Part shown: one piece after another, positions 1 through 7,176 of the stretch
How the letters are laid out: each line of letters opens with the position of its first letter
Position numbering within the stretch: position 1 is the first letter of the stretch
Origin: Oceanospirillaceae bacterium UBA1126
GTDB lineage: Bacteria; Pseudomonadota; Gammaproteobacteria; Pseudomonadales; Balneatricaceae
Direction: 5' to 3'
DNA length: 16,389 nt
NCBI GenBank assembly: GCA_002312935.1
Contig: DCAT01000113.1
Location: 36,325 to 52,713, forward strand
The notes under the pieces: generated by a model
The model's database searches: none
What the model saw: the letters and a program-made list of their open reading frames with translations, nothing else
What the model was told of the DNA's origin: nothing
Translations under genes and position numbers: made by a program

Positions 1-291
1 ATTTGCAGCAGCAAAGGCTTCCGCTAAGGCCGGCAATAAACGCTCTGAACTGGCCTCACCACCCGCCATAATTGGGCCAAATACGTTCACCACTGCCACA
101 TGGTCTTGCGATAATGACAAGGTTTTAACGTCATCATCTGATAGTGCAATTGCGAGTATGCTAAACAGAAAAATAAAGCCTAAACTTTTAAAAAAGATAC
201 CCCAACGCCTCGACCTACGCTGCTCATCCTGAATACTAGTTACTAATTTACCAATCACTTGCCATTCTGGTTTGTTTGATTCTTCGTTCAT
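1..291 (-). CDS. sppA: Signal peptide peptidase SppA (S49 family), N-terminal part, cut by window edge
   Basis: This is the first 97 codons of a minus-strand gene that continues beyond the left edge. SppA is a membrane-anchored serine protease that degrades leftover signal peptides in the cytoplasmic membrane. The visible part has a charged cytoplasmic N-terminus with an Arg-rich stretch (about residues 24-29, RRSRRW) and one hydrophobic membrane segment (about 31-50). It then enters the first beta strand of the protease domain, HVAVVNVFGPIMAGGEAS (64-81), typical of the short, single-domain SppA of Pseudomonas-like bacteria. The catalytic Ser and Lys lie outside the window. The start at 291 is the ATG that gives the complete anchor; no strong Shine-Dalgarno sequence precedes it. 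It is divergent from ppnN. The family call is fairly sure, but the rest of the protein is unseen. Confidence 0.83.
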   Translation of the reverse strand, partial: MNEESNKPEWQVIGKLVTSIQDEQRRSRRWGIFFKSLGFIFLFSILAIALSDDDVKTLSLSQDHVAVVNVFGPIMAGGEASSERLLPALAEAFAAAN

Positions 292-333
292 TGACCCAGC
301 CTGTGTAATATATCTTCGATCATTATTTAATGG

Positions 334-368
334 GCCCAAATGTTTGTTTTAAAAGCCCTCATGTTTGT
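334..368. repeat. Direct repeat GCCCnnATGTTTGT, two copies 21 bases apart
   Basis: Two 14-base copies (334-347 and 355-368) share 12 identical positions and are offset by exactly 21 bases, about two helical turns, so both would face the same side of the DNA. The second copy overlaps the -35 zone of the likely ppnN promoter. A looser inverted relative (ATGTGTTTGT on the minus strand) lies at 405-414. The spacing suggests a regulator binding as two units, but no known consensus is recognised. Confidence 0.4.
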
Positions 369-386
369 ATTTTTCTCTGTTATGCT
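359..386 (+). promoter_or_regulatory. Candidate extended -10 promoter for ppnN
   Basis: TATGCT at 381-386 is preceded by TG at 378-379, giving the TGnTATnnT form of an extended -10 element. No good -35 hexamer is seen at 16-18 bases upstream, as expected for an extended -10 promoter. Initiation near 392-394 would leave a leader of about 62 bases before the ppnN ATG. This is a visual call only. Confidence 0.4.
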
Positions 387-424
387 AATGACCAAAGCAC
401 ACAGACAAACACATAAACCAAGAC

Positions 425-441
425 TCACTCACCACGAGTGA
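425..441 (+). other. Small leader hairpin just before the ppnN ribosome binding site
   Basis: TCACTC (425-430) and GAGTGA (436-441) can pair around a five-base loop. The Shine-Dalgarno sequence AAAGGA (445-450) follows four bases later. The hairpin would be the last structure in the 5' leader and could affect ribosome access or transcript stability. A six-pair stem can arise by chance. Confidence 0.25.
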
Positions 442-455
442 AGTAAAGGAACCAT

Positions 456-1814
456 ATGCACACCATCGACGCCCTAATTTCGCCGCAGGGAAGCTTAGAC
501 ATACTCACCCTAGAGGAGATCAACCAGCTACACAAATCAGCCTCTACTGGCTTACATGAGCTATTTAGGCAGTGCTGCCTTGCCATCCTAAACTGTGGCA
601 CAGAAGAAGATGACATAGAAGCATTACTGCAGCGCAATAAACAGTTCGACGTAGAAGTAGTGCCACAGACCCGTGGTGTATTACTACAACTTAATAATGC
701 CCCTATCAGCGCTTTTGTAGACGGCGAAATTATTTTAGGCATCAAGGAAAACCTTTATTCAGTGCTGCGTGACATTATTTATCTGAACAACAGTCTGCTC
801 CATAACGATCAAAGTCACACTGGCACTCAGCTAACGGCACTTGTATTTCAAATACTTCGCCACGCACAGGCCTTGGCGCCAAGGCGCAAACCTAACATTG
901 TGGTTTGCTGGGGTGGACACTCCATCAAAACTGTAGAATACGACTATACTAAAAAAGTGGGTTACGATTTAGGGCTAAGAGGTTATGACATTTGCACAGG
1001 TTGTGGCCCAGGAGCAATGAAAGGCCCAATGAAAGGTGCCCATATAGCCCACGCTAAGCAACGCTGTCACGATTACCGCTATATCGGCATTACTGAACCT
1101 GGCATTATTGCAGCTGAGTCTCCTAACCCAATGGTGAATGAACTCATCATCATGCCTGATATTGAAAAACGGCTTGAAGCCTTTGTAAGACTTGGCCACG
1201 CCTTTATCGTGTTTCCTGGCGGCGTAGGCACAGCGGAAGAAATTTTGTATTTATTAGGCATTTTGTTACACCCAAAAAACGATCAACTTACTGTGCCCCT
1301 AATTTTTACAGGCCCAACCAGTGCAAAAGCATATTTCGAGCAAATTGACGCCTTTATTGGGGCCACACTTGGGGCAAAAGCACAGTCGAAATACCAGATC
1401 ATTATTGAAGACCCAAGCGCTGTAGCTATCGCTATCAAGGCCCAAATGGAAGATGTGGTTGAACATAGGCAAAAAGTTGGTGACGCCTACCACTACAATT
1501 GGCAATTACACATCGAAGAGGATTTCCAACGTCCGTTTATTCCTACTCACACTAACATGGCAGGTCTTAAGCTTGAATCCAGCTTGCCCACAGCAACACT
1601 TGCTAGCAATTTACGCAAAGCCATGAGTGGCATTGTCGCAGGCAATGTGAAAACATTTGGATTGGAACAAATACGCTTACATGGCCCGTACCAGCTTAAA
1701 GCAGAAGCTGAAATGCTTAATAAACTAGATGTATTATTGCAAAGTTTTGTAGCACAGGATCGCATGAAACTGCCTGGCAGCAAGGTTTACCAACCCTGCT
1801 ACACAGTAAGCTAG
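456..1814 (+). CDS. ppnN: Pyrimidine/purine nucleotide 5'-monophosphate nucleosidase PpnN
   Basis: PpnN (YgdH) is a cytoplasmic enzyme that hydrolyses nucleoside monophosphates to a base and ribose 5-phosphate. In E. coli it is an (p)ppGpp-stimulated enzyme acting in nucleotide salvage and stress tolerance. The protein has 452 residues, close to the E. coli length of about 454. It keeps the N-terminal regulatory domain (about 1-145), then the LOG/Rossmann core with CWGGHSI (151-157), TGCGPGAMKGPMKGA (181-195) and the signature PGGVGTAEE (254-262), whose glutamate is catalytic in this superfamily. A C-terminal domain follows. The ATG at 456 is chosen because AAAGGA lies five bases upstream and the N-terminus matches the family. 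It appears monocistronic, divergent from sppA and convergent with gcdG only 13 bases away. A generic LOG/YgdH label is the only real alternative. Confidence 0.95.
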   Translation: MHTIDALISPQGSLDILTLEEINQLHKSASTGLHELFRQCCLAILNCGTEEDDIEALLQRNKQFDVEVVPQTRGVLLQLNNAPISAFVDGEIILGIKENLYSVLRDIIYLNNSLLHNDQSHTGTQLTALVFQILRHAQALAPRRKPNIVVCWGGHSIKTVEYDYTKKVGYDLGLRGYDICTGCGPGAMKGPMKGAHIAHAKQRCHDYRYIGITEPGIIAAESPNPMVNELIIMPDIEKRLEAFVRLGHAFIVFPGGVGTAEEILYLLGILLHPKNDQLTVPLIFTGPTSAKAYFEQIDAFIGATLGAKAQSKYQIIIEDPSAVAIAIKAQMEDVVEHRQKVGDAYHYNWQLHIEEDFQRPFIPTHTNMAGLKLESSLPTATLASNLRKAMSGIVAGNVKTFGLEQIRLHGPYQLKAEAEMLNKLDVLLQSFVAQDRMKLPGSKVYQPCYTVS

Positions 1815-1827
1815 GGGCTAGACTAGG

Positions 1828-3057
1828 CTAAGCAATGACCTGCGCACTTAACAAGGCTTTAAACTCAGGTTCTTTCATCGCCAGCCAGTCCTGTAAAACC
1901 TCATGAGTATGCTCTCCCAACATCGGTGGAGCTTGGTTATACTGTAATGGCGTTGCCGACAGCTTAATAGGGTTAGCGACGCTTTCAACCCAACCCAGTT
2001 GGGTATGTTCAAGGGATATTTTCATTTCCCTCGCTTGAACTTGTGGATTATCAAACACTTGGTCGATAGTGCAAATAGGCCCACAAGGAACACCCACTTT
2101 ATTAAGTTCGGTTAACCACCATTGAGTATTTCGCTGCTTTAGCAAGCCAGACACTTCTGGCACCAGTGTATTTCGGTTAGCGACTCTAAGTGCATTACTT
2201 GCGTATAGGGTACTAGTTGCCAACTCTTTTTTGCCAGCCACTTGGCAAAATCTTTGAAACTGGGCATTATTACCTACTGCCAAAATTAGATATCCGTCAC
2301 TGGTAGCAAAAGCCTGATAAGGAACAATATTAGGGTGTGCATTGCCAAGGCGCAGAGGGTTTTCATTGGTGGCTATGTAATTCATGGCTTGATTTGCCAA
2401 GGTAGCCACCTGTACGTCCAGCAGAGCTAAATCAATATGTTGGCCTTGCCCTGTGCGCAACTGGTGAATGAGGGCACCCTGGATGGCGTTAGAGGCATAC
2501 AAACCGGTCATAACATCAGCCACTGCCACACCTACCTTCATAGGCTCACCATTTTCACTGCCAGTGACACTCATTAAACCGCCCATAGCTTGAATCATAA
2601 AGTCATACCCTGCACGGTCCTTATAAGGTCCAGACTGACCAAAACCAGTAATAGAGCAATACACCAAACGTGGGTTAATGGCGTTTAGCGTCATAAAGTC
2701 TAAGCCATATTTAGCTAACCCTCCTACTTTAAAGTTTTCAATCAACACATCGGCCTTAGCGGCCAATTGCTTTATAAGCGCCTGACCCGCTGGCGCAGAA
2801 ATATCCACGCATAGCGAGCGCTTACCGCGATTTGCTGTTTGAAAATAAGCCGCTTCACGGGCTTCACTGCCTTCAAAACCCGCAGCACACGGCATGTAAG
2901 GAGGCCCCCATGAGCGGGTATCATCCCCTGCCCCTGGACGCTCCACTTTAATCACATCAGCCCCCAAATCTGCCAACATTTGTCCAGCCCACGGGCCAGC
3001 CAAAATACGACTAAGATCTAACACTTTAATGCCCTGCAAAGGCGTGGTGATGCTCAT
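1828..3057 (-). CDS. gcdG: Class III (CaiB/BaiF) CoA-transferase, probably glutarate-specific
   Basis: This 409-residue class III CoA-transferase would move CoA between acyl carboxylates, most likely activating glutarate to glutaryl-CoA with succinyl-CoA as donor. It starts with the typical LQGIKVLDLSRILAGPWAGQMLADLGADVIKVERPGAGDDTR region (7-48). It retains ANRGKRSLCVD (75-85), and the catalytic Asp is probably D181 in GVAVADVMTGLYAS. Glutarate specificity is inferred from context: the gene follows gcdH by ten bases in the same direction, as in the Pseudomonas gcdHG pair, and relatives include the mammalian SUGCT enzyme. TAGG overlapping the gcdH stop serves as a ribosome binding site, suggesting translational coupling. 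No intrinsic terminator is visible before ppnN. The family is certain; the acyl substrate is not proven. Confidence 0.88.
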   Translation of the reverse strand: MSITTPLQGIKVLDLSRILAGPWAGQMLADLGADVIKVERPGAGDDTRSWGPPYMPCAAGFEGSEAREAAYFQTANRGKRSLCVDISAPAGQALIKQLAAKADVLIENFKVGGLAKYGLDFMTLNAINPRLVYCSITGFGQSGPYKDRAGYDFMIQAMGGLMSVTGSENGEPMKVGVAVADVMTGLYASNAIQGALIHQLRTGQGQHIDLALLDVQVATLANQAMNYIATNENPLRLGNAHPNIVPYQAFATSDGYLILAVGNNAQFQRFCQVAGKKELATSTLYASNALRVANRNTLVPEVSGLLKQRNTQWWLTELNKVGVPCGPICTIDQVFDNPQVQAREMKISLEHTQLGWVESVANPIKLSATPLQYNQAPPMLGEHTHEVLQDWLAMKEPEFKALLSAQVIA

Positions 3058-3067
3058 AGTTAACGGC

Positions 3068-4246
3068 CTAGTAAAACGCTTGAATGCCAGTTTGAGCGCG
3101 GCCTAAAATCAACGCATGCACATCATGGGTGCCTTCATAAGTGTTAACCGCTTCTAGATTCATCACATGGCGAATAACACCAAACTCATCACTCACACCA
3201 TTACCACCATGCATATCACGTGACTGTCGAGCAACGTCTAAAGACTTACCACAGTTGTTTCGCTTCATTAACGAAATAAGCTCAACAGGACAATTATCAT
3301 CGTCCATTAAACGACCCATCTGCAAGCAACCCTGCAAACCAATAGAAATTTCTGTTTGCATGTCTGCAAGCTTCTTTTGGATCAACTGGGTGGCTGCCAA
3401 TGGTCGGCCAAACTGGGAGCGGTCTAAAGTATACTGACGGGCTGCATGCCAGCAGAATTCAGCAGCACCAAGTGAGCCCCAAGCAATGCCATACCGGGCC
3501 TTATTTAAGCAACCAAATGGTCCTGCAAGGCCTTTAATGGTGGGGAATAGGTTCTCTTGAGGCACAAACACATTATCCATGACTATTTCACCCGTCACAG
3601 AGGCTCGCAAAGAAAACTTACCTTCAATCTTAGGTGTGGTTAAACCTTTCATACCACGCTCTAATATAAAGCCTCGAATCACACCCTCAAGCTTGGCCCA
3701 AACTACCATAACGTCTGCAATAGGCGAGTTGGTAATCCACATTTTGGCACCTGTAAGCAAATAACCACCATCTACGGCCACCGCACGTGTTGTCATACTG
3801 GCAGGGTCAGAGCCCGAATCGGGTTCAGTTAAACCAAAGCAACCCACCCACTCACCAGTAGCAAGCTTGGGCAAATATTTCATACGCTGCTCTTCAGTGC
3901 CGTAGGCATGAATAGGATGCATGACCAACGAAGACTGCACACTCATGGCCGAGCGATAACCGCTGTCTACGCGCTCTACCTCACGAGCTACCAAGCCGTA
4001 GCTCACATAATTTACGCCAGCACAGCCATATTTCTCTGGAATAGTAGCGCCTAGTAAGCCTAGCTCACCAAATTCAGTCATTATTTCGCGATCAAAAATC
4101 TCTTCACGGTTGGCCTTTAGTACTCTACTTACAAGCCCATCTTGACAATACTCTCGCGCAGCATCACGAATCATGCGCTCTTCTGAGGTCAGTTGCTGTT
4201 CTAAAAAAAACGGATCTTGCCAAGAAAATTCGGTACGAGTTGCCAT
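3068..4246 (-). CDS. gcdH: Glutaryl-CoA dehydrogenase (decarboxylating type)
   Basis: This FAD enzyme oxidises and decarboxylates glutaryl-CoA to crotonyl-CoA in lysine, hydroxylysine and tryptophan breakdown, passing electrons to ETF. Its 392 residues closely resemble the mature human enzyme. SGYRSAMSVQSSLVMHP (95-111) includes the Arg (R98) that binds the substrate's distal carboxylate, and CFGLTEPDSGSDPASM (136-151) is the FAD/substrate loop. WITNSP (170-175), QFGRPLAATQLIQKKLADM (278-296) and NTYEGTHDVHALILGRAQTGIQAF (368-391) follow; E371 is the catalytic base and Y370 is kept as in decarboxylating enzymes. A GAG about eight bases upstream supports the start. It has its own 143-base upstream region with a promoter-like element and a large dyad, so it is probably transcribed separately from the ivd operon. 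No GcdR-type LysR regulator is adjacent. Confidence 0.96.
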   Translation of the reverse strand: MATRTEFSWQDPFFLEQQLTSEERMIRDAAREYCQDGLVSRVLKANREEIFDREIMTEFGELGLLGATIPEKYGCAGVNYVSYGLVAREVERVDSGYRSAMSVQSSLVMHPIHAYGTEEQRMKYLPKLATGEWVGCFGLTEPDSGSDPASMTTRAVAVDGGYLLTGAKMWITNSPIADVMVVWAKLEGVIRGFILERGMKGLTTPKIEGKFSLRASVTGEIVMDNVFVPQENLFPTIKGLAGPFGCLNKARYGIAWGSLGAAEFCWHAARQYTLDRSQFGRPLAATQLIQKKLADMQTEISIGLQGCLQMGRLMDDDNCPVELISLMKRNNCGKSLDVARQSRDMHGGNGVSDEFGVIRHVMNLEAVNTYEGTHDVHALILGRAQTGIQAFY

Positions 4247-4289
4247 GATTAAGTCTCAAGTTTATTTATGTCAGTTAGCTTGTCTACCG

Positions 4290-4318
4290 ACTATAGAATG
4301 AATATATCGCCATTTCAT
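4290..4318 (-). promoter_or_regulatory. Candidate gcdH promoter
   Basis: On the minus strand, ATGAAA (4313-4318) and TATAGT (4290-4295) are separated by 17 bases and resemble -35 and -10 elements at four and five of six positions respectively. Initiation would fall near 4283, leaving a leader of about 37 bases before gcdH. The -35 element lies inside the 42-base dyad at 4307-4348, the geometry expected of an operator. Confidence 0.4.
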
Positions 4319-4348
4319 AAAAATGTCGACATTTTAATAAAGTGGCGA
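4307..4348. promoter_or_regulatory. 42-base imperfect palindrome upstream of gcdH
   Basis: Two 21-base arms (4307-4327 and 4328-4348) are inverted copies with 18 of 21 positions complementary and no spacer. The central 16 bases (4320-4335, AAAATGTCGACATTTT) are perfectly palindromic. The arms begin and end with TCGCCA/TGGCGA-type ends. It overlaps the likely gcdH -35 element. No U-rich tract follows on either strand, so a rho-independent terminator is less likely than a dimeric regulator site. A processed RNA hairpin at the end of the ivd transcript remains possible. Confidence 0.5.
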
Positions 4349-4389
4349 ATAAACCCGAATTAATCGTATAGGCTACCTAGCCACTAGAA

Positions 4390-5142
4390 TTAGAACCTTA
4401 AGCCACCATCAAGCTCTATCAACCTGCCGTTCATATAGTCATTTTCAATGATAAACATAGCAGCGTCGGCTAGCTCTGTTCGGTCACCTAAGCGGCCTAC
4501 AGGTATAACCTTTTCGATGCGCTCTAGGGCTTCTGGCTTCATAGACTCGGTCATGTCTGTAGAGATGACCCCTGGAGCAATACCTACAGCCCGAATACCA
4601 AACCTCTTAAGCTCTCCTGCCCACGTGGTGACAAGGGCAGCCACGCCTGCTTTGGTGGCGGCATAGTTGCTTTGGCCAATGTTACCTGACTTTGCAATGC
4701 TGGAAATATTAACAATAACACCACCATTGCCCGCTTTTGCCATGGCGATAGCACCTTCGCGGCCACACAAAAAGGTGCCTGTTAGGTTGACGTCGATGAC
4801 TGATTGCCACTGGCTAAGGCTCATTTTACCCTGCACTTGGCCATCTTTAAACTTGATTAACATGCCGTCACGCAGCAGGCCTGCATTATTAACTAGCCCA
4901 TCTAACCGACCAAAATCGGCTAATACCTGCTCAAATAACATTTCTACTTCAGGCTCTTGAGTGATATTGCAGGCATAGCCCTTACTTTGCGTGCCACAAG
5001 AAGCAACCGCTAAGTCGACTGCAGCTTGGTCTAAGTCGACCAAAGCACAAATGCCACCTTTGTGAGTAATAGCTTGAGCGATGGCCAAACCTAAGCCGCG
5101 TGCGCCACCAGTAATAACAAATACCTTGCCTTCAACCTTCAT
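4390..5142 (-). CDS. ivdG: SDR dehydrogenase, likely 3-hydroxy-2-methylbutyryl-CoA dehydrogenase
   Basis: This 250-residue short-chain dehydrogenase most likely oxidises 2-methyl-3-hydroxybutyryl-CoA to 2-methylacetoacetyl-CoA in isoleucine breakdown. It shows the nucleotide motif TGGARGLG (11-18) and an Asp after the second strand (LVDLD, D36) that favours NAD over NADP. NNAG (85-88), Ser147/148 in NISSIA, Y160 and K164 in NYAATK complete the family signature. It is the last gene of the six-gene operon, three bases after mmsB, with AAAGG inside the mmsB end as ribosome binding site. Sequence alone would suggest a FabG-like or HSD17B10-like protein. The ivd context, the same as in Shewanella as I recall it, gives the specific call. 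FabG activity in fatty acid synthesis is unlikely here. Confidence 0.82.
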   Translation of the reverse strand: MKVEGKVFVITGGARGLGLAIAQAITHKGGICALVDLDQAAVDLAVASCGTQSKGYACNITQEPEVEMLFEQVLADFGRLDGLVNNAGLLRDGMLIKFKDGQVQGKMSLSQWQSVIDVNLTGTFLCGREGAIAMAKAGNGGVIVNISSIAKSGNIGQSNYAATKAGVAALVTTWAGELKRFGIRAVGIAPGVISTDMTESMKPEALERIEKVIPVGRLGDRTELADAAMFIIENDYMNGRLIELDGGLRF

Positions 5143-5145
5143 GAA

Positions 5146-6051
5146 TCAAACCTTTTTACTGGAATAGTGTTGATAAATACTTGAAAAATCTAGCCTGCCG
5201 TGGCCTTGTGCACCATGGTCTTTAAAAAGCTCGGCTGCTTTTTGACCCAAAGGCACTGCAGAGTCTGACGCTTGGGCTGCTGCTAGCGCTAGGCCTAAGT
5301 CTTTGTTCATTAGATCGACCATAAAGCCGCCTTGGTAATCATTACTTGCAGGCGTGCCGTCCATTACCCCAGGGACTGGGTTATAAATTTCTAAGGCCCA
5401 GTTGCGGCCTGAGCTTTTCACCATGATGTCTGACAACACTTTGGCATCTAACCCGTTTTCTACACCCATACGCAGCGCTTCTGAGGTGCCTGCCATCAAC
5501 ACACTTAGTAACATGTTGTTACACATTTTGGCCACTTGTCCAGCACCTGCTGGGCCAGCATGGAAAATGTTTTTGCCCATGGCATTGAGGATAGGCTCAG
5601 CCAGTGCAAAAGCCTCCACTTCACCACCTACAATAAAGCTTAAGGTGCCAGCTTTGGCACCTGCTGTGCCACCAGAAACGGGGGCATCTACAAATTTTAT
5701 TCCTAAGTCATTGGCGTAAAGGCCTACACTACGCGAGGTTTGCGCATCTATGGTACTAGAGTCTATTACTAAGCATCCCTTAGTTAGTAGCATCAAAAGG
5801 CCATTTTTTTCTTGTTCATTACCTAAATAAAGCCCTGCTACGTGCTTTCCTGCAGGCAACATACTGATCACTACCTGGGCATTTTCAACCGCGCTGGCTG
5901 CAGAGCTCGCTGCCACACCACCAATGGTTACAAACTCGTCTAAAGCAGTTTTCACTAAATCAAAGGCAACAACATTATGCCCCGCTTTTAGCAAGTTTGC
6001 GGCCATTGGGCCACCCATATTACCTAAGCCTATAAATGCTATGTTTGTCAT
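5146..6051 (-). CDS. mmsB: 3-hydroxyisobutyrate dehydrogenase
   Basis: The enzyme oxidises 3-hydroxyisobutyrate to methylmalonate semialdehyde with NAD in valine breakdown. Its 301 residues fit the family. They include the dinucleotide motif GLGNMGGPM (8-16) with D31 after the second strand, the substrate signature DAPVSGGTAGAKAGTLSFIVGG (122-143), and GAGQVAKMCNNM (169-180) with catalytic K175 and N179. The C-terminal all-alpha domain ends in DFSSIYQHY. AGGG at 6060-6063 lies eight bases before the ATG. It sits between the hydrolase that makes its substrate and the SDR gene. Its product would need methylmalonate-semialdehyde dehydrogenase, whose gene is not in this window. Tartronate semialdehyde reductase is an alternative in this superfamily, but motifs and context argue against it. 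Confidence 0.95.
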   Translation of the reverse strand: MTNIAFIGLGNMGGPMAANLLKAGHNVVAFDLVKTALDEFVTIGGVAASSAASAVENAQVVISMLPAGKHVAGLYLGNEQEKNGLLMLLTKGCLVIDSSTIDAQTSRSVGLYANDLGIKFVDAPVSGGTAGAKAGTLSFIVGGEVEAFALAEPILNAMGKNIFHAGPAGAGQVAKMCNNMLLSVLMAGTSEALRMGVENGLDAKVLSDIMVKSSGRNWALEIYNPVPGVMDGTPASNDYQGGFMVDLMNKDLGLALAAAQASDSAVPLGQKAAELFKDHGAQGHGRLDFSSIYQHYSSKKV

Positions 6052-6069
6052 AATTATTACCCTGTTTCG

Positions 6070-7176
6070 CTAAAAATGGGCCTTAGCCACATTCTCTGTT
6101 ACAAAAAATTTTGCTATCCACGCTTCTGGTGTGTTTTCAACAGTGTCGTAACGCCAGGCAGGATTGCGGTCTTTATCAATGAGTAACGCCCTTACCCCCT
6201 CTTTAAACTCACCTAAGCGTGTTGCGTTGACACCTACTATGTATTCATGCAGCAGCGCATCTGCCACGTTGGTAAAGTTTTCATTAAATGCACGATAAAA
6301 CAGATGCAAGCTAGTGGGTGAACCGTTAGCCATCGTTTGAAGGGCTTTATCTAGCCATTTATCTTGGCCCTTAAGGCCTGCCAAGCTAGCAACAATGGCA
6401 GCAAGGTCGTTTTGGCTTAGAGCAGATATAATATTTTGCCTGTGCGCTGCTAGGTTGGACGCTGGTGCATTTGCACTTGCATTCGCCTCTAGGGCTGCGA
6501 TTAGTAGTGTGAGATGACTTAGCGTGTCTGCGTTAGACTGCTTAGGTATCTGGGTTAGTGAATGTATGACCTGTGAGTAATCGTTATCATCTAACAAACC
6601 ATCTAATAGTCCGAGTTCACGGGCGTCTGTGCTATTTAACATGGCGCCTGTTAGACCCAAAAATAGCCCTAGATTATCTGGCACCTGACGTAGAAAGTAA
6701 CTGGCTCCTACGTCTGGAAATAAACCAATGGTAATTTCTGGCATCGCTAAACGGCTAGAATGGGTGCCAATACGCAAAGCAGCGCCTTGCAAAAGGCCCA
6801 TACCACCTCCGATCACATAGCCGCTTCCCCACACCAACAAAGGTGTAGATAGCTTGTGCAACATTAAATCCATTTCATATTCGTGGTTGAAGAAAATCTC
6901 CCCAACGTTTTGGCTGCCTTTGGCCATTTTATGATACAGCTGGCGTACATCACCACCCGCACAAAATGCTTTGGTACCAGCACCTCGCATAATAATGGCG
7001 ATCACATTTTCATCAGCTTCCCATACAGGCACATGCACCAATAGTAGGTCTACCATGTCGCCGTTTAGAGCGTTAAGGGCTTCTGGCGTGTTAAGGGTCA
7101 CTTCTACCACGTGTTGCCCAGCATCTGTGGTGTGGGCTTTGATCAGCAATGGTCCCTGGTTTAATTCGGTGAACAT
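6070..7176 (-). CDS. ivdE: 3-hydroxyisobutyryl-CoA hydrolase
   Basis: This crotonase-fold thioesterase releases CoA from 3-hydroxyisobutyryl-CoA in valine breakdown, limiting build-up of reactive methacrylyl-CoA. It has 368 residues, the long HIBCH form rather than the roughly 260 of hydratases. Motifs are GAGTKAFCAGGDVRQLYHK (65-83), GYVIGGGMGLLQGA (119-132) and MPEITIGLFPDVGASYFL (145-162). E147 and D155 match the catalytic pair of the human enzyme. The C-terminal extension with GVRALLIDKDRNPAW is also typical. Its ATG overlaps the stop of the preceding hydratase by one base (TAATG), implying coupled translation; the Shine-Dalgarno sequence is weak. The symbol follows Shewanella ivd naming as I recall it. 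Confidence 0.95.
   Translation of the reverse strand: MFTELNQGPLLIKAHTTDAGQHVVEVTLNTPEALNALNGDMVDLLLVHVPVWEADENVIAIIMRGAGTKAFCAGGDVRQLYHKMAKGSQNVGEIFFNHEYEMDLMLHKLSTPLLVWGSGYVIGGGMGLLQGAALRIGTHSSRLAMPEITIGLFPDVGASYFLRQVPDNLGLFLGLTGAMLNSTDARELGLLDGLLDDNDYSQVIHSLTQIPKQSNADTLSHLTLLIAALEANASANAPASNLAAHRQNIISALSQNDLAAIVASLAGLKGQDKWLDKALQTMANGSPTSLHLFYRAFNENFTNVADALLHEYIVGVNATRLGEFKEGVRALLIDKDRNPAWRYDTVENTPEAWIAKFFVTENVAKAHF

Noticed and set aside
1811..1833. CTAG-rich junction as a bidirectional terminator
   Set aside because: The repeated GGCTA units are direct, not inverted, and there are no T-tracts on either side.
4370..4389. GGCT/AGCC inverted repeat just after ivdG as a terminator
   Set aside because: Only four pairs around a four-base loop and no following U-run.
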